64,000 bases of DNA from Atopobacter phocae ATCC BAA-285 (GTDB taxonomy: Bacteria > Bacillota > Bacilli > Lactobacillales > Aerococcaceae), in contig NZ_JAGN01000001.1 of the NCBI RefSeq assembly GCF_000526675.1, positions 34,609 to 98,608 of the forward strand. The letters run 5' to 3'. Of this stretch, positions 47,003 to 56,072 are shown in pieces (position 1 is the stretch's first letter; the number at the start of each line of letters is the position of its first letter). Below the pieces are notes generated by a model. It saw only the letters and a program-made list of their open reading frames with translations, was not told the origin of the DNA and made no database searches. The translations under genes and the position numbers were made by a program.

Positions 47003-47737
47003 ATGAGTGTTTACTTCAAATCAGATGTAGGTAAAAGGCGACCAAACAATGAGGATAATGGAGGTTATATATATAATCAAAAAAATCAACTTTTGACTGT
47101 TGTATGTGACGGTGTAGGAGGAGAAAAATCCGGAGAAGTTGCAAGTCAATTGGTCGTTAAATCCCTTAAAGAAGCATTTGAACCAACTCAATTTAACACA
47201 ATTGAAGAAGCAAAATCTTTTATTATTAATATTGTAAAAGATGTGAATCACACTATTTATGAACGTGCACAAACAGAATTAGAAAATGAACGAATGGGAA
47301 CGACAATGGTTGTTGCGATTATTATTGGACAACAAGCCTTGATTTTAAATGTAGGTGATTCACGTGCATATTTGTATCGAGATGAGCACATGAATCAATT
47401 AACTGAAGACCATTCATATGTTAATGAACTAATGAGAACCGGTGAAATCACAAAAGAAGAAGCCGAAGTTCATCCACAAAAAAATTATATTACTCGCTCC
47501 ATGGGCTTAGATAAAGATGTAGAAGTAGATGAATGGACCATTGATTTACATGACGCTAAATGGTTGTTGTTATGTAGTGATGGTCTAACCAATATGTTAA
47601 ACGATCAAATAATCGAACACATTCTTGCAAATACTTCATCTGATGAATGGACTGAAGCATTAGTGCACAGTGCCAACGAAGCAGGAGGTAGAGATAATAT
47701 AACGGTATTAATTGTGGATCAACATGAATGGAGGTGA
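47003..47737 (+). CDS. stp: PP2C-type Ser/Thr protein phosphatase (Stp/PrpC)
   Basis: Metal-dependent phosphatase, 244 aa, counteracting the neighbouring kinase. Metal ligands include Asp18 in NNEDN and Asp36 in CDGVGG; the GDSRAYLY, SDGL and GGRDNIT motifs complete the PP2C core. It lies 17 nt after rsmB and 6 nt before the kinase gene, the conserved arrangement in Firmicutes where kinase and phosphatase are co-expressed. Confidence 0.96.
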   Translation: MSVYFKSDVGKRRPNNEDNGGYIYNQKNQLLTVVCDGVGGEKSGEVASQLVVKSLKEAFEPTQFNTIEEAKSFIINIVKDVNHTIYERAQTELENERMGTTMVVAIIIGQQALILNVGDSRAYLYRDEHMNQLTEDHSYVNELMRTGEITKEEAEVHPQKNYITRSMGLDKDVEVDEWTIDLHDAKWLLLCSDGLTNMLNDQIIEHILANTSSDEWTEALVHSANEAGGRDNITVLIVDQHEWR

Positions 47738-47743
47738 ACTTAA

Positions 47744-49735
47744 ATGATATCAATTGGCGATAAACTAGGTGGACGATATAAAATTATCGATTTTATCGGC
47801 AGTGGAGGAATGAGTAATGTTTATCTTGGTGAAGATTTAATTTTAAATCGAGAAGTTGCTGTTAAAGTCCTTCGCTTTGATTTTTTAAATAACAAAGACT
47901 CTATTCGACGTTTTAAACGAGAAGCATTATCAGCAGCACAATTAAGTCATCCGAATATTGTTGCCGTATATGATATCGATGAAGAAGAAGGTCAGCAATA
48001 TATTGTCATGGAATATAATGATGGAGAAGATTTAAAAGAATTTATTCGTGACTATGGACGAATTGACCCACAACGTTCGGTTTTCATTATGAAGCAACTA
48101 TTGGAAGCGATGAGTGTGGCCCATCAACATCGAATTATTCATCGAGATATAAAATCTCAAAATATTTTGATTGATCATAATGATCATGTTCAAATTACAG
48201 ACTTTGGTATTGCAGTGGCTTTATCAGAAACTTCAGTGACTCAAACGAATACCTTGCTTGGATCGGTTCACTATTTATCACCGGAACAAGCGCGTGGAAG
48301 TATGGCAACTATTCGTTCAGACATTTATGCCTTAGGAATTGTGCTATATGAAATGCTAATGGGAGAAGTTCCATTTGACGGGGATAGTCCGGTTTCAATC
48401 GCTTTAAAACATTTTCAAGAAGCGATTCCGTCGTTAAGAAGAAGATATCCGGAGATTCCACAATCATTAGAAAATGTCGTGTTAAAAGCGACGACAAAAG
48501 ATCCAATGCAACGTTATAAAAGTTGTGAGGAAATGTATGAGGACTTAACAACGGTGTTTTCTCCTAATCGTCGAAATGAATTACCATTTCAACCGAACGA
48601 TCATTCTAAAGAAAAAACCATGGTCATAAAACCAGTCCCTGAATTATTAGCAGAAACTAAACGACAACAAGATTTAAAGGAACAAATTTTAAAAGAAAAG
48701 CATCAAGAAAATAAAAAACAAAAGACAGTAGCTCCCGTACCAAAAAAGAAATCGATATTTAAACGATTAATTTTGTTTATATTTCTTATTTCGCTAATTA
48801 GTTTCACCTTTTTCTTAGGACGAGCTTATATGATGAGTCGACCAAAAGAAGTATCTGTACCGGACGTAACTAATCTTACAGAAATTGAGGCAACAGATCG
48901 TTTAGAAGATGTGGGGCTACATGTCGGTAAAATTACTGAACGATCAGATGAGTCTATTGATGCGGGGAATGTCATTAAAACAGATCCGGAAGCGAATGCA
49001 ATCGTTAAAGAAGGGGCCACGATTAACTTATTGGTGAGTCGCGGTTCTAAATTAGTGAAAATGAAAGATTACACAGGTATCGATTATGCAGAAGCAAGAA
49101 AAGAACTAAAAAAACTCGGATTTAATGTTGAACGTTATGAAGAAGAATCTGATGAAATGTCGGACGGTAAAATTTTAAGACAAAGTATCACTCCAGGCGA
49201 TGAGGTTGATCCGAGTAAGACGACAATTTCCTTAACGGTAGCAATTGGCTCTGAATCATTTGCTGTCACAGATTTAACCAATCAAACGGAAGCAAATGCA
49301 GAAAACTATGCTAAATCTAATCAATTACAATTAGTAGTTAACCGTGAAAGTTCATCTACTGTTGATAAAGGCCGTGTCATTCGTCAATTACCTGAAGGTG
49401 GAAGTACGATGAAAAAAGGTAATGTATTAACGGTTACGATTTCAACTGGTCCGGAAGAAACTAAATTACAAAGCTTTACAGTTTTACGTAAAGTATCTTA
49501 TTTACCTCCAAGTATCACGAATAATGGAAAACAATCAAATCTGATTCAAGTCTTTGTAAAAGATGATGTACATACAATGGATACACCAGTTCAAGAACTT
49601 GAAATCACTGAAAATACAGAGTTAACTATTGGGATTCAATTGAAGCCTGGAAATTCAGGACAATACAGAATTCTTCGTGATGGTAAAGAAGTAGAATTTA
49701 ATAGTAATGTCGTTTACGGCGGAAGAAATCAGTAA
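47744..49735 (+). CDS. prkC: PASTA-domain Ser/Thr protein kinase (PrkC/StkP type)
   Basis: Membrane kinase sensing cell-wall fragments, 663 aa. Cytoplasmic kinase domain (1-270) with Gly loop GSGGMSNVYLG, Lys41, catalytic Asp135 in HRDIKSQN, DFG at 153-155 and a Ser/Thr-rich activation loop. A single helix (about 342-361) is followed by three outside PASTA repeats (about 370-570) and a further C-terminal domain of about 90 residues not covered by PASTA pattern. RBS GGAGGTG. rsgA follows by 17 nt. Confidence 0.96.
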   Translation: MISIGDKLGGRYKIIDFIGSGGMSNVYLGEDLILNREVAVKVLRFDFLNNKDSIRRFKREALSAAQLSHPNIVAVYDIDEEEGQQYIVMEYNDGEDLKEFIRDYGRIDPQRSVFIMKQLLEAMSVAHQHRIIHRDIKSQNILIDHNDHVQITDFGIAVALSETSVTQTNTLLGSVHYLSPEQARGSMATIRSDIYALGIVLYEMLMGEVPFDGDSPVSIALKHFQEAIPSLRRRYPEIPQSLENVVLKATTKDPMQRYKSCEEMYEDLTTVFSPNRRNELPFQPNDHSKEKTMVIKPVPELLAETKRQQDLKEQILKEKHQENKKQKTVAPVPKKKSIFKRLILFIFLISLISFTFFLGRAYMMSRPKEVSVPDVTNLTEIEATDRLEDVGLHVGKITERSDESIDAGNVIKTDPEANAIVKEGATINLLVSRGSKLVKMKDYTGIDYAEARKELKKLGFNVERYEEESDEMSDGKILRQSITPGDEVDPSKTTISLTVAIGSESFAVTDLTNQTEANAENYAKSNQLQLVVNRESSSTVDKGRVIRQLPEGGSTMKKGNVLTVTISTGPEETKLQSFTVLRKVSYLPPSITNNGKQSNLIQVFVKDDVHTMDTPVQELEITENTELTIGIQLKPGNSGQYRILRDGKEVEFNSNVVYGGRNQ

Positions 49736-49752
49736 TATAAGAGAGGTGAATT

Positions 49753-50634
49753 ATGCGCGGAAGAATTATTCAATCGTTGAGTGGATTTTATGATGTTCAA
49801 GTAGATAATGACGAGATCATTAGAACGAAACCTCGTGGATTATTTAGAAAAGATAATAATAAGCCATTAGTTGGGGACTGGGTTGATGTTGAAGTTGGAG
49901 AAACGGGTGAAGCTACACTAACAAAAATAGCTCCACGTAAAAACGAACTGATTCGTCCACTTGTAGCTAATGTTGATATTGCTTTAATTGTCGTATCAGT
50001 TAAACATCCTGACTTTAGCAGTATTCTATTAGATCGTTTTCTTGTGTATCTAGAAATGCAAAATATTCAAGGAGTTATTATTTTTACAAAAGAAGATTTA
50101 TTATCAGAAGATGAACAGAGTCGGATGAAAGAGTATAAGAAACATTATCAGTCCATTGGATATGAAGTCATATCCAATCAACCAAATGAATTGTCCGATT
50201 TATTTAAACGATATACCCAGAAGATTTTTATTTTAATGGGGCAAACAGGTGCGGGAAAATCAACACTTTTAAATCGATTAATTCCTGAATTAGAATTAGA
50301 AACGCAAGAGATATCTAAAAGTTTAAATCGTGGTAAGCATACTACTCGAGCAGTGAAGCTTTATCCTTATGAAAAAGTATTGATTGCCGACACGCCTGGT
50401 TTTAGCGCGATACAGCTGCCATTTATGGATGTAATGGATTTAGCGAATGCATTTATCGAATGGGAAGATGTTAGAACACAATGTCGATTTAAACCATGTT
50501 CACATACCCACGAACCACATTGTGGCGTTAAAGAGTTTGTAGAAGAAAATGAATTTTTAAAAGAACGATATAATCATTATTTGAATTTTTTAGAAGAATT
50601 AAAAAATCAAAAACCACATTATGAGAGGAAGTAA
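49753..50634 (+). CDS. rsgA: Ribosome biogenesis GTPase RsgA
   Basis: Circularly permuted GTPase acting in late 30S assembly, 293 aa. An OB fold (about 1-70) is followed by permuted motifs G4 TKED at 112-115, G1 GQTGAGKS at 163-170 and G3 DTPGF near 213; the zinc knuckle has Cys244, Cys249, His251 and Cys257. GAGAGGTGA lies before ATG 49753. Known in Bacillus to be a PrkC substrate, which fits the position next to the kinase gene. Confidence 0.96.
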   Translation: MRGRIIQSLSGFYDVQVDNDEIIRTKPRGLFRKDNNKPLVGDWVDVEVGETGEATLTKIAPRKNELIRPLVANVDIALIVVSVKHPDFSSILLDRFLVYLEMQNIQGVIIFTKEDLLSEDEQSRMKEYKKHYQSIGYEVISNQPNELSDLFKRYTQKIFILMGQTGAGKSTLLNRLIPELELETQEISKSLNRGKHTTRAVKLYPYEKVLIADTPGFSAIQLPFMDVMDLANAFIEWEDVRTQCRFKPCSHTHEPHCGVKEFVEENEFLKERYNHYLNFLEELKNQKPHYERK

Positions 50635-50639
50635 ATGAC

Positions 50640-51287
50640 ATGGCGATTATTGCACCTTCGTTACTTAGTGCAGATTTTTTAAAACTTAACGAGGAACTTA
50701 ATGCGATTCAGCAAGCTGGAGCAGATTGGCTTCATTTTGACGTGATGGATGGACAGTTTGTACAAAATATATCATTCGGTTTACCTGTTTTAGAAGGTAT
50801 ACGTCCCGCAACTCGTATCCCGATTGATTGTCATTTAATGATTGCCCATCCAGAACCTTATATTGAATCATTTAAAAGAGCTGGAGCAGATGTTATAACG
50901 GTTCATTTGGAAGTCTGTCCTCATATTGATGGAACGATTAGTGCGATTCAAAATGTAGGTGCAAAAGCTGGAGTGGCGATTAATCCAGGTACACCTGTTG
51001 AATGGTTAGCACCTATTTTACATCGTGTCGATTTAGTTCTTGTGATGACTGTAAATCCTGGTTTTGGTGGACAAAGTTACATTAAGGAAATGGAAAATAA
51101 AGTACGTTGGTTAAAAGAACAAAGAGAAGCTAATCAATATCATTATTTAATTGAAGTTGATGGCGGTATTAACGAAACAACGAGTCAAAGAATGCTTGAT
51201 GCAGGTGTAGATGTATTAGTTGTTGGATCATATATTTTCAATCAAGAAAATTATGAAACGGCAATAGAGAGTTTAAAAGGTGAATAA
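50640..51287 (+). CDS. rpe: Ribulose-phosphate 3-epimerase
   Basis: TIM-barrel enzyme of the pentose phosphate pathway, 215 aa. Signature segments APSLLSADF, HFDVMDGQFV, HLM, VNPGFGGQ and VDGGI carry the metal and phosphate sites. GAGGAAG precedes ATG 50640 by about 8 nt. The stop overlaps the thiN start by one base (TAATG). Confidence 0.97.
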   Translation: MAIIAPSLLSADFLKLNEELNAIQQAGADWLHFDVMDGQFVQNISFGLPVLEGIRPATRIPIDCHLMIAHPEPYIESFKRAGADVITVHLEVCPHIDGTISAIQNVGAKAGVAINPGTPVEWLAPILHRVDLVLVMTVNPGFGGQSYIKEMENKVRWLKEQREANQYHYLIEVDGGINETTSQRMLDAGVDVLVVGSYIFNQENYETAIESLKGE

Positions 51288-51919
51288 TGATTCATATATA
51301 TATCGGAGGAGATCTTGTTGATTCAAAATTGATTAGTATTTCACCGAATGACACTGTTATTGGTGTTGACCGTGGCAGTTTAAGATGGCTTGATTTGAAT
51401 ATTCAACCAACAATTTGTATTGGTGATTTTGACTCCATATCTGATAGCGAATATGAAAAATTGAGTCAACAGTCAACTATTATAAAATTACCTGCTGAAA
51501 AAGATTTAACTGATACTGAAACAGCGTTGAAGTATGTAATTGATGAACAGTTGCAAGGTGATATATATATTTACGGTTTTACGGGTGGGCGTTTAGATCA
51601 TCTTATGTCTTGTTTATGGTTTGGATATCATCCGATGCTTCTGGATATTATAGAGCGACTCCATTTTGTTTCAAATAATAATCGAATGCATTTTATCAAA
51701 CCGGGCACCCATACAATAGATGATGAACTTGGTTTTAAATATTTATCTTTTGTAACATATACATCAGTGAAAAATTTAACCTTATCCGGTGTAAAATATC
51801 CTCTTTTAAATAGTTGTATTAAGCACCCACTAGCGTTAATAAGCAATGAATTTATAAGTGAAACCGCGATAGTTCAATTCGATGAAGGATTAATAGCGGT
51901 AATCGTCGCACGTGATTAA
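51287..51919 (+). CDS. thiN: Thiamine pyrophosphokinase
   Basis: Transfers pyrophosphate from ATP to thiamine, 210 aa. Motifs GDFDS, EKDLTDTE and TGGRLDH match the thiN/TPK family; the C-terminal part forms the thiamine-binding beta sandwich. Coupled to rpe by a one-base overlap. This is the last gene of the stp-prkC-rsgA-rpe-thiN run. Confidence 0.93.
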   Translation: MIHIYIGGDLVDSKLISISPNDTVIGVDRGSLRWLDLNIQPTICIGDFDSISDSEYEKLSQQSTIIKLPAEKDLTDTETALKYVIDEQLQGDIYIYGFTGGRLDHLMSCLWFGYHPMLLDIIERLHFVSNNNRMHFIKPGTHTIDDELGFKYLSFVTYTSVKNLTLSGVKYPLLNSCIKHPLALISNEFISETAIVQFDEGLIAVIVARD

Positions 51920-51920
51920 T

Positions 51921-52001
51921 AAAAAAGAGACTAGACTTTCGATGAGACCTTAAGTTAGTTAAACTTTCTTTTAGGAAACATTGAGAAGTCTAGTCTTTTT
52001 T
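51921..52001 (+). terminator. Terminator with a long structured loop after thiN
   Basis: A 10-bp stem (51929-51938 with 51986-51995) framed by A and T runs closes a 47-nt loop that contains a smaller hairpin. The outer pairing and T tract are clear. Confidence 0.7.
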
Positions 52002-52096
52002 TATCACTGAAATGATTATAAAAAAACAAATAAACAACTAAAATTAATCTAAATAAACATAAAAAGCTCGAAAGTGTTAGAAAACGAAATAAAAAC

Positions 52097-52125
52097 TTGA
52101 CTATAAAAGCGTTTTTATTTATAAT
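52097..52125 (+). promoter_or_regulatory. nupC promoter with a cre-like palindrome in the spacer
   Basis: TTGACT (52097-52102), 17-nt spacer, TATAAT (52120-52125). The spacer contains ATAAAAGCGTTTTTAT (52103-52118), with perfect 6-bp arms around GCGT, similar to LacI-family operators such as CcpA cre sites but lacking the usual G and C at the outer positions. Confidence 0.65.
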
Positions 52126-52129
52126 TTGG

Positions 52130-52174
52130 TTGTCGACAAATGTTTTGTTAAATTATAAACAAGTTTTTTGTTTA
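52130..52174. promoter_or_regulatory. Two more inverted repeats in the nupC leader
   Basis: TTGTCGACAA is a perfect 10-bp palindrome at the expected transcription start (52130-52139). A 7-bp repeat TAAACAA and its complement (52156-52162, 52168-52174) lie closer to the gene. They may be operators or leader structure. Confidence 0.4.
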
Positions 52175-52204
52175 AAATAAATCAAAATGATAGGAGATTA
52201 AAAA

Positions 52205-53407
52205 ATGAATGCAGTATTAAATGTTCTAGGGATAGTAGTCGTATTGTTGGTCATGTATTTGATTTCAAGTAATCGATCGAGTGTAAATGTAAAACAAATT
52301 TTGAAAGCGCTCATTGTACAATTTGTTATTGCTATTTTAATTATTAAAGTACCAGCTGGACGATTAGTTGTTTCAAATGTCAGTGATGTTGTTACAACTG
52401 TATTATCTTATGGTAATGAAGGAATTCAATTTGTTTTTGGCTCTTTAGGGATGCCAGAAGCACCAACCGGATTCATTTTTGCTTTTCAAACTTTAGGTAA
52501 CGTAGTATTTATATCTGCATTAGTAGGCGTGTTATTTTATCTAGGTATTTTAGGATTTGTTATTGAAAAGATCGGTTGGGTTATTGGAAAAGCATTTGGT
52601 ACATCAGAAGTAGAAAGCTTTGTAGCAGTGGCCAACATGTTTTTAGGTCAAACAGACTCACCTATTTTAGTTAGTAAATATTTAAAAGAGATGACAGATA
52701 GTGAAATTATGCTAGTCTTAGTATCAGGTATGGGGAGTATGTCAGTAAGTATTATCGCAGGATATACAGCTTTAGGTATTCCAATTGAATCGCTTCTAAT
52801 TGCTTCAACGATGGTTCCTATTAGTTCAGTTATTATCTCAAAAATTTTATTACCACAAGTTGATCAAGTGAAAGAAATTGATTCAATTAAAATTGACGCA
52901 AAAGAAAACAAACATAATGTGTTTGATGCTCTATCGGCCGGTGCAATGGATGGAATGGCAATGGCAATGGCAATTGGTGCAGCGTTAATTGCAATGATTT
53001 CAATTGTTGCTTTAGTTAATGGTATGTTAGGATTAGTTGGCTTATCATTAGAAGGAATTTTGTCTTATGTATTTGCTCCAATTGGTTACCTAATGGGATT
53101 AACGGGCAAAGACGTTTTTGTTGCTGGTGAATTATTAGGTTCAAAATTAATTTTAAATGAATTTGTTGCTTTTGGAAAACTCGGCCAAATTTTAAGTGGT
53201 TTAAACCCACGTACAGGACTAATGTTGACTATCTCATTAGCAGGTTTTGCTAACGTAAGTAGTATTGGCATTTCAATCTCAGGTATTTCGATTTTATGTC
53301 CTGAAAAAAGAGGAACGTTAGCACGACTAGCTACTAAAGGAATGATTGGTGGTTTCTCAGTAAGTTTATTATCTGCATTAATTGTTGGTTTAGTTTCATT
53401 ATTCTAA
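52205..53407 (+). CDS. nupC: Concentrative nucleoside transporter NupC
   Basis: Cation-coupled nucleoside importer of the CNT family, 400 aa with about eight to ten helices. Family motifs are GQTDSPILV and the following GMGSMSVSIIAGY, then NEFVAF and FANVSSIGISISG near the C-terminus, which contribute to the nucleoside and cation sites. GATAGGAG RBS precedes ATG 52205. It is monocistronic, with a heavily palindromic control region and its own terminator. Confidence 0.94.
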   Translation: MNAVLNVLGIVVVLLVMYLISSNRSSVNVKQILKALIVQFVIAILIIKVPAGRLVVSNVSDVVTTVLSYGNEGIQFVFGSLGMPEAPTGFIFAFQTLGNVVFISALVGVLFYLGILGFVIEKIGWVIGKAFGTSEVESFVAVANMFLGQTDSPILVSKYLKEMTDSEIMLVLVSGMGSMSVSIIAGYTALGIPIESLLIASTMVPISSVIISKILLPQVDQVKEIDSIKIDAKENKHNVFDALSAGAMDGMAMAMAIGAALIAMISIVALVNGMLGLVGLSLEGILSYVFAPIGYLMGLTGKDVFVAGELLGSKLILNEFVAFGKLGQILSGLNPRTGLMLTISLAGFANVSSIGISISGISILCPEKRGTLARLATKGMIGGFSVSLLSALIVGLVSLF

Positions 53408-53410
53408 TAT

Positions 53411-53443
53411 AAAAAAAGAATGCACTTTGTGCATTCTTTTTTT
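53411..53443. terminator. Terminator of nupC
   Basis: A 15-bp stem (53411-53425 with 53429-53443) with a 3-nt loop, A-rich then T-rich, usable in both directions. Confidence 0.85.
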
Positions 53444-53452
53444 GATTACAGG

Positions 53453-53484
53453 CAAAAAAAAGAAGCTGAAGTCAGCTTCTTTTC
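53453..53484 (-). terminator. Terminator of rpmB
   Basis: An 11-bp stem (53459-53469 with 53472-53482) whose minus-strand side ends in a T run, directly downstream of the minus-strand rpmB. Confidence 0.8.
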
Positions 53485-53502
53485 AAGAGATTTACTCTTT
53501 AA

Positions 53503-53691
53503 CTACACACGAGTTACTTTACCGCTCTTTAATGCGCGAGTTGAAACCCAAACACGTTTAGGTTTACCATCCACTAAAATACGAACTTTTTGTAAGTTCG
53601 CTTTGAATGTACGACGTGAAGAGTTTAAAGCGTGCGAACGTTTGTTACCAGTGCGTGTTTTACGTCCTGTAATATAGCATACTTTTGCCAT
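53503..53691 (-). CDS. rpmB: 50S ribosomal protein L28
   Basis: Large-subunit protein, 62 aa, with [16 protein letters not shown] at the N-terminus and [23 protein letters not shown] in the core. Only one Cys is present, so this is not the zinc-binding CxxC form. GGGAGG on the minus strand precedes its ATG. It diverges from the Asp23-family gene, the same arrangement as rpmB/yloU in Bacillus. Confidence 0.97.
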   Translation of the reverse strand: MAKVCYITGRKTRTGNKRSHALNSSRRTFKANLQKVRILVDGKPKRVWVSTRALKSGKVTRV

Positions 53692-53742
53692 AGTTAAGCC
53701 TCCCTTATACTTGAGGTCGAACGTTTACTCATATACCTTTAT

Positions 53743-53771
53743 AATTTACCATGGTACTAACCGAATAGCAA
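53743..53771 (-). promoter_or_regulatory. Promoter of rpmB
   Basis: On the minus strand: TTGCTA (53766-53771), 17-nt spacer, TAAATT (53743-53748) with an extended TGG. Confidence 0.55.
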
Positions 53772-53851
53772 CTTAAAAGTAATTATTTTATTGAAAAAAT
53801 CTCTCAAAATGAATAAAAATAAAAGGATTGATGAAAAATTTGTGGGATGTA

Positions 53852-53878
53852 TGATATAATTTGATGGTATGCTATAAT
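53852..53878 (+). promoter_or_regulatory. Two extended -10 elements before the Asp23-family gene
   Basis: TGA-TATAAT (53855-53860) and TGC-TATAAT (53873-53878) lie in tandem; neither has a clear -35. Confidence 0.5.
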
Positions 53879-53936
53879 AAAAATAATGACGAATAGTCTA
53901 AAATAATACGATTGAAACATCGCTAGGAGGTCTATC

Positions 53937-54299
53937 ATGGCTGTTCAAATAGAAACAAAATATGGAATAATTGATTTAGATAGTGACGTAATTGCTATCG
54001 TTGTGGGATTGGCCGCTACAGACAATTATGGAGTAGTTGGTATGGCAAGCCGTAATCAATTTAAAGATAGTATCATTGAAGTATTAAAACGCGACAACTT
54101 TAGTCGAGGTGTTTCAATTAAACAAGATGGAGATAATATTATCGTAGATGTTTCCATCATTGTTTTATATGGAACAAAAATATCTGAGATTTGCCGAAAT
54201 ACACAACAACGTGTGAAATATGATTTAGAACGAATTTTAGGTATTCGAGCAAATAAAGTGAACATCTATGTTGAAGGTGTTCGAAATATTGAAAGTTAA
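53937..54299 (+). CDS. Asp23/Gls24 family envelope stress protein (YloU-like)
   Basis: Protein of 120 aa in the alkaline-shock Asp23 family, with IDLDSDVIAIVVGLAATDNYGVVGM and IIVDVSIIVLYGTKI. Members are membrane-associated through partners and relate to envelope stress; the exact role of YloU-type members is unknown. TAGGAGG lies before ATG 53937. fakA follows 22 nt after the stop, as yloU-yloV in Bacillus. Confidence 0.88.
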   Translation: MAVQIETKYGIIDLDSDVIAIVVGLAATDNYGVVGMASRNQFKDSIIEVLKRDNFSRGVSIKQDGDNIIVDVSIIVLYGTKISEICRNTQQRVKYDLERILGIRANKVNIYVEGVRNIES

Positions 54300-54321
54300 C
54301 AAGGAACTTCAGGAGGAAACT

Positions 54322-55986
54322 ATGGTAGAGAAAGCAACTATTTCAGTCACTGAATTAAAGGACATGATTCAACTTGGGGCAGAACGCCTAAATGAACAAG
54401 CTGAATATGTTAATTCATTAAATGTGTTTCCTGTGCCAGATGGTGATACAGGAACAAACATGAGCTTGTCGTTTTCATCTGGAACAGAACGAGTATTCAG
54501 CTCGAATAGTGAAACAATTAGTGAAGTAGTCAAAGACCTTGCAAAAGGTTTATTAATGGGAGCACGAGGCAATTCAGGTGTTATCTTATCGCAAATTTTT
54601 AGAGGTTTTTCTCAATCTCTAGAACATGCAGAAGTATTGAATGCTTCAGAATTAGCTCGCGCATTTCAAGGTGGAGTAGATACTGCTTATAAGGCAGTTA
54701 TGAAACCTGTAGAAGGAACAATTTTAACCGTTGCACGTGAGTCAGCAAAACGTGGTATGAGAAAAGCAGAACAGACTAATGACTGTGTCGCTGTTTTAGA
54801 AAGTGTTTTGAATGGTGCACAAAAAGCATTAGAAAAAACACCAGATTTATTACCGGTTTTAAAAGAAGTGGGAGTTGTTGACAGTGGTGGACAAGGTTTA
54901 GTTTATATTTATGAAGGCTTCTATGAAGCATTAACAGGTAAAAAACCGAAAAGTCAACCGATTTCTATGAAAGTAGACTTAGCTAGTGTGGCTCATCATG
55001 ACATGGAACACGCTTCAACGGGTGAAATTAAATTTGGATACTGTACTGAAATTATGGTTCACTTAGGTGAGGGTGAGACAGTTACAGATGAATTTGATCA
55101 TGAAGAATTTCGTAATTACTTAAATGAGTTAGGTGACTCATTGTTAGTGGTGAACGACGATGAAGTAGTTAAAGTTCATGTTCATACAGAATATCCAGGT
55201 AAAGTAATGAATTACGGCCAACGTTTTGGATCGTTAATGAAAGTAAAAGTTGATAACATGCGTTTACAAAACGACGACTTTATAAAACGTGATCGTACCG
55301 ATGAAGTGATTGAAAAATTTGCTGAGAAAAAACCTTATGCAATTATTGCTATTTCATCTGGTGAAGGTTTAAATGAATTATTTAAATCAATGGGTGTTAC
55401 AAATATTATTAGCGGTGGTCAAACGATGAACCCATCGACTGAGGTAATTGTTAAAGAAATTGAGCGAGCAAATGCTGAACAAGTAATCATTTTACCTAAT
55501 AATAAAAATATTTTTATGGCAGCAAAACAAGCTCAAGAATTAATGGGTGATCATGTAGGAGTTATTGAAACGAAGAGCTTAACTGAAGGATTAGCTGTTA
55601 TGCTATCATTTAGTCCAGATCAATCATTAACAGAAAATATGGAAGCGATGAATGAAGCGAAAGAGCATGTTCTTAGCGCTCAAATCACAACATCAATTCG
55701 TTCCACTCAAATTGATGGCGTTGACATCAACGAAAATGATTTTATGGGTATTATTGAAGGTAAAATTAAAGTTAGTGAACCAGAATTAAAAAATGTTCTA
55801 CATCAAACAATTGAATCAATGTTAACAGAAGATCATGAAATCGTTACATTAATCATTGGTGAAGATGGGTCTGAAGAAATAGCTAATGAGGTTGTTCAAG
55901 TATTAGAAGAACAATATGATGATTATGAATTTGAAATACATCAGGGAGACCAACCCGTATATCATTATCTTATTTCTGTTGAATAA
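54322..55986 (+). CDS. fakA: Fatty acid kinase catalytic subunit FakA
   Basis: DAK2-domain kinase, 554 aa, phosphorylating FakB-bound exogenous fatty acids for phospholipid synthesis. The N-terminal nucleotide-binding domain shows NVFPVPDGDTGTNM and MGARGNSGVILSQIFRG; the C-terminal half matches the FakB-interacting part of YloV. ATG 54322 follows AGGAGGA; a longer frame from 54268 overlaps the previous gene and lacks an RBS. It fits functionally with plsX and acpP further downstream. Confidence 0.93.
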   Translation: MVEKATISVTELKDMIQLGAERLNEQAEYVNSLNVFPVPDGDTGTNMSLSFSSGTERVFSSNSETISEVVKDLAKGLLMGARGNSGVILSQIFRGFSQSLEHAEVLNASELARAFQGGVDTAYKAVMKPVEGTILTVARESAKRGMRKAEQTNDCVAVLESVLNGAQKALEKTPDLLPVLKEVGVVDSGGQGLVYIYEGFYEALTGKKPKSQPISMKVDLASVAHHDMEHASTGEIKFGYCTEIMVHLGEGETVTDEFDHEEFRNYLNELGDSLLVVNDDEVVKVHVHTEYPGKVMNYGQRFGSLMKVKVDNMRLQNDDFIKRDRTDEVIEKFAEKKPYAIIAISSGEGLNELFKSMGVTNIISGGQTMNPSTEVIVKEIERANAEQVIILPNNKNIFMAAKQAQELMGDHVGVIETKSLTEGLAVMLSFSPDQSLTENMEAMNEAKEHVLSAQITTSIRSTQIDGVDINENDFMGIIEGKIKVSEPELKNVLHQTIESMLTEDHEIVTLIIGEDGSEEIANEVVQVLEEQYDDYEFEIHQGDQPVYHYLISVE

Positions 55987-56025
55987 AAATGTTATTCGTT
56001 TAGTGAGTTTCAACATAGCAAGATG

Positions 56026-56054
56026 AAAAGGGTTGGGTGGCCATCCCTTTTTTT
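56026..56054 (+). terminator. Terminator between fakA and recG
   Basis: A 10-bp stem with one mismatch (56026-56036 with 56041-56051) and T tract, ending about 18 nt before the recG start. Confidence 0.65.
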
Positions 56055-56072
56055 GTTTAGAGAGGTGAATAT

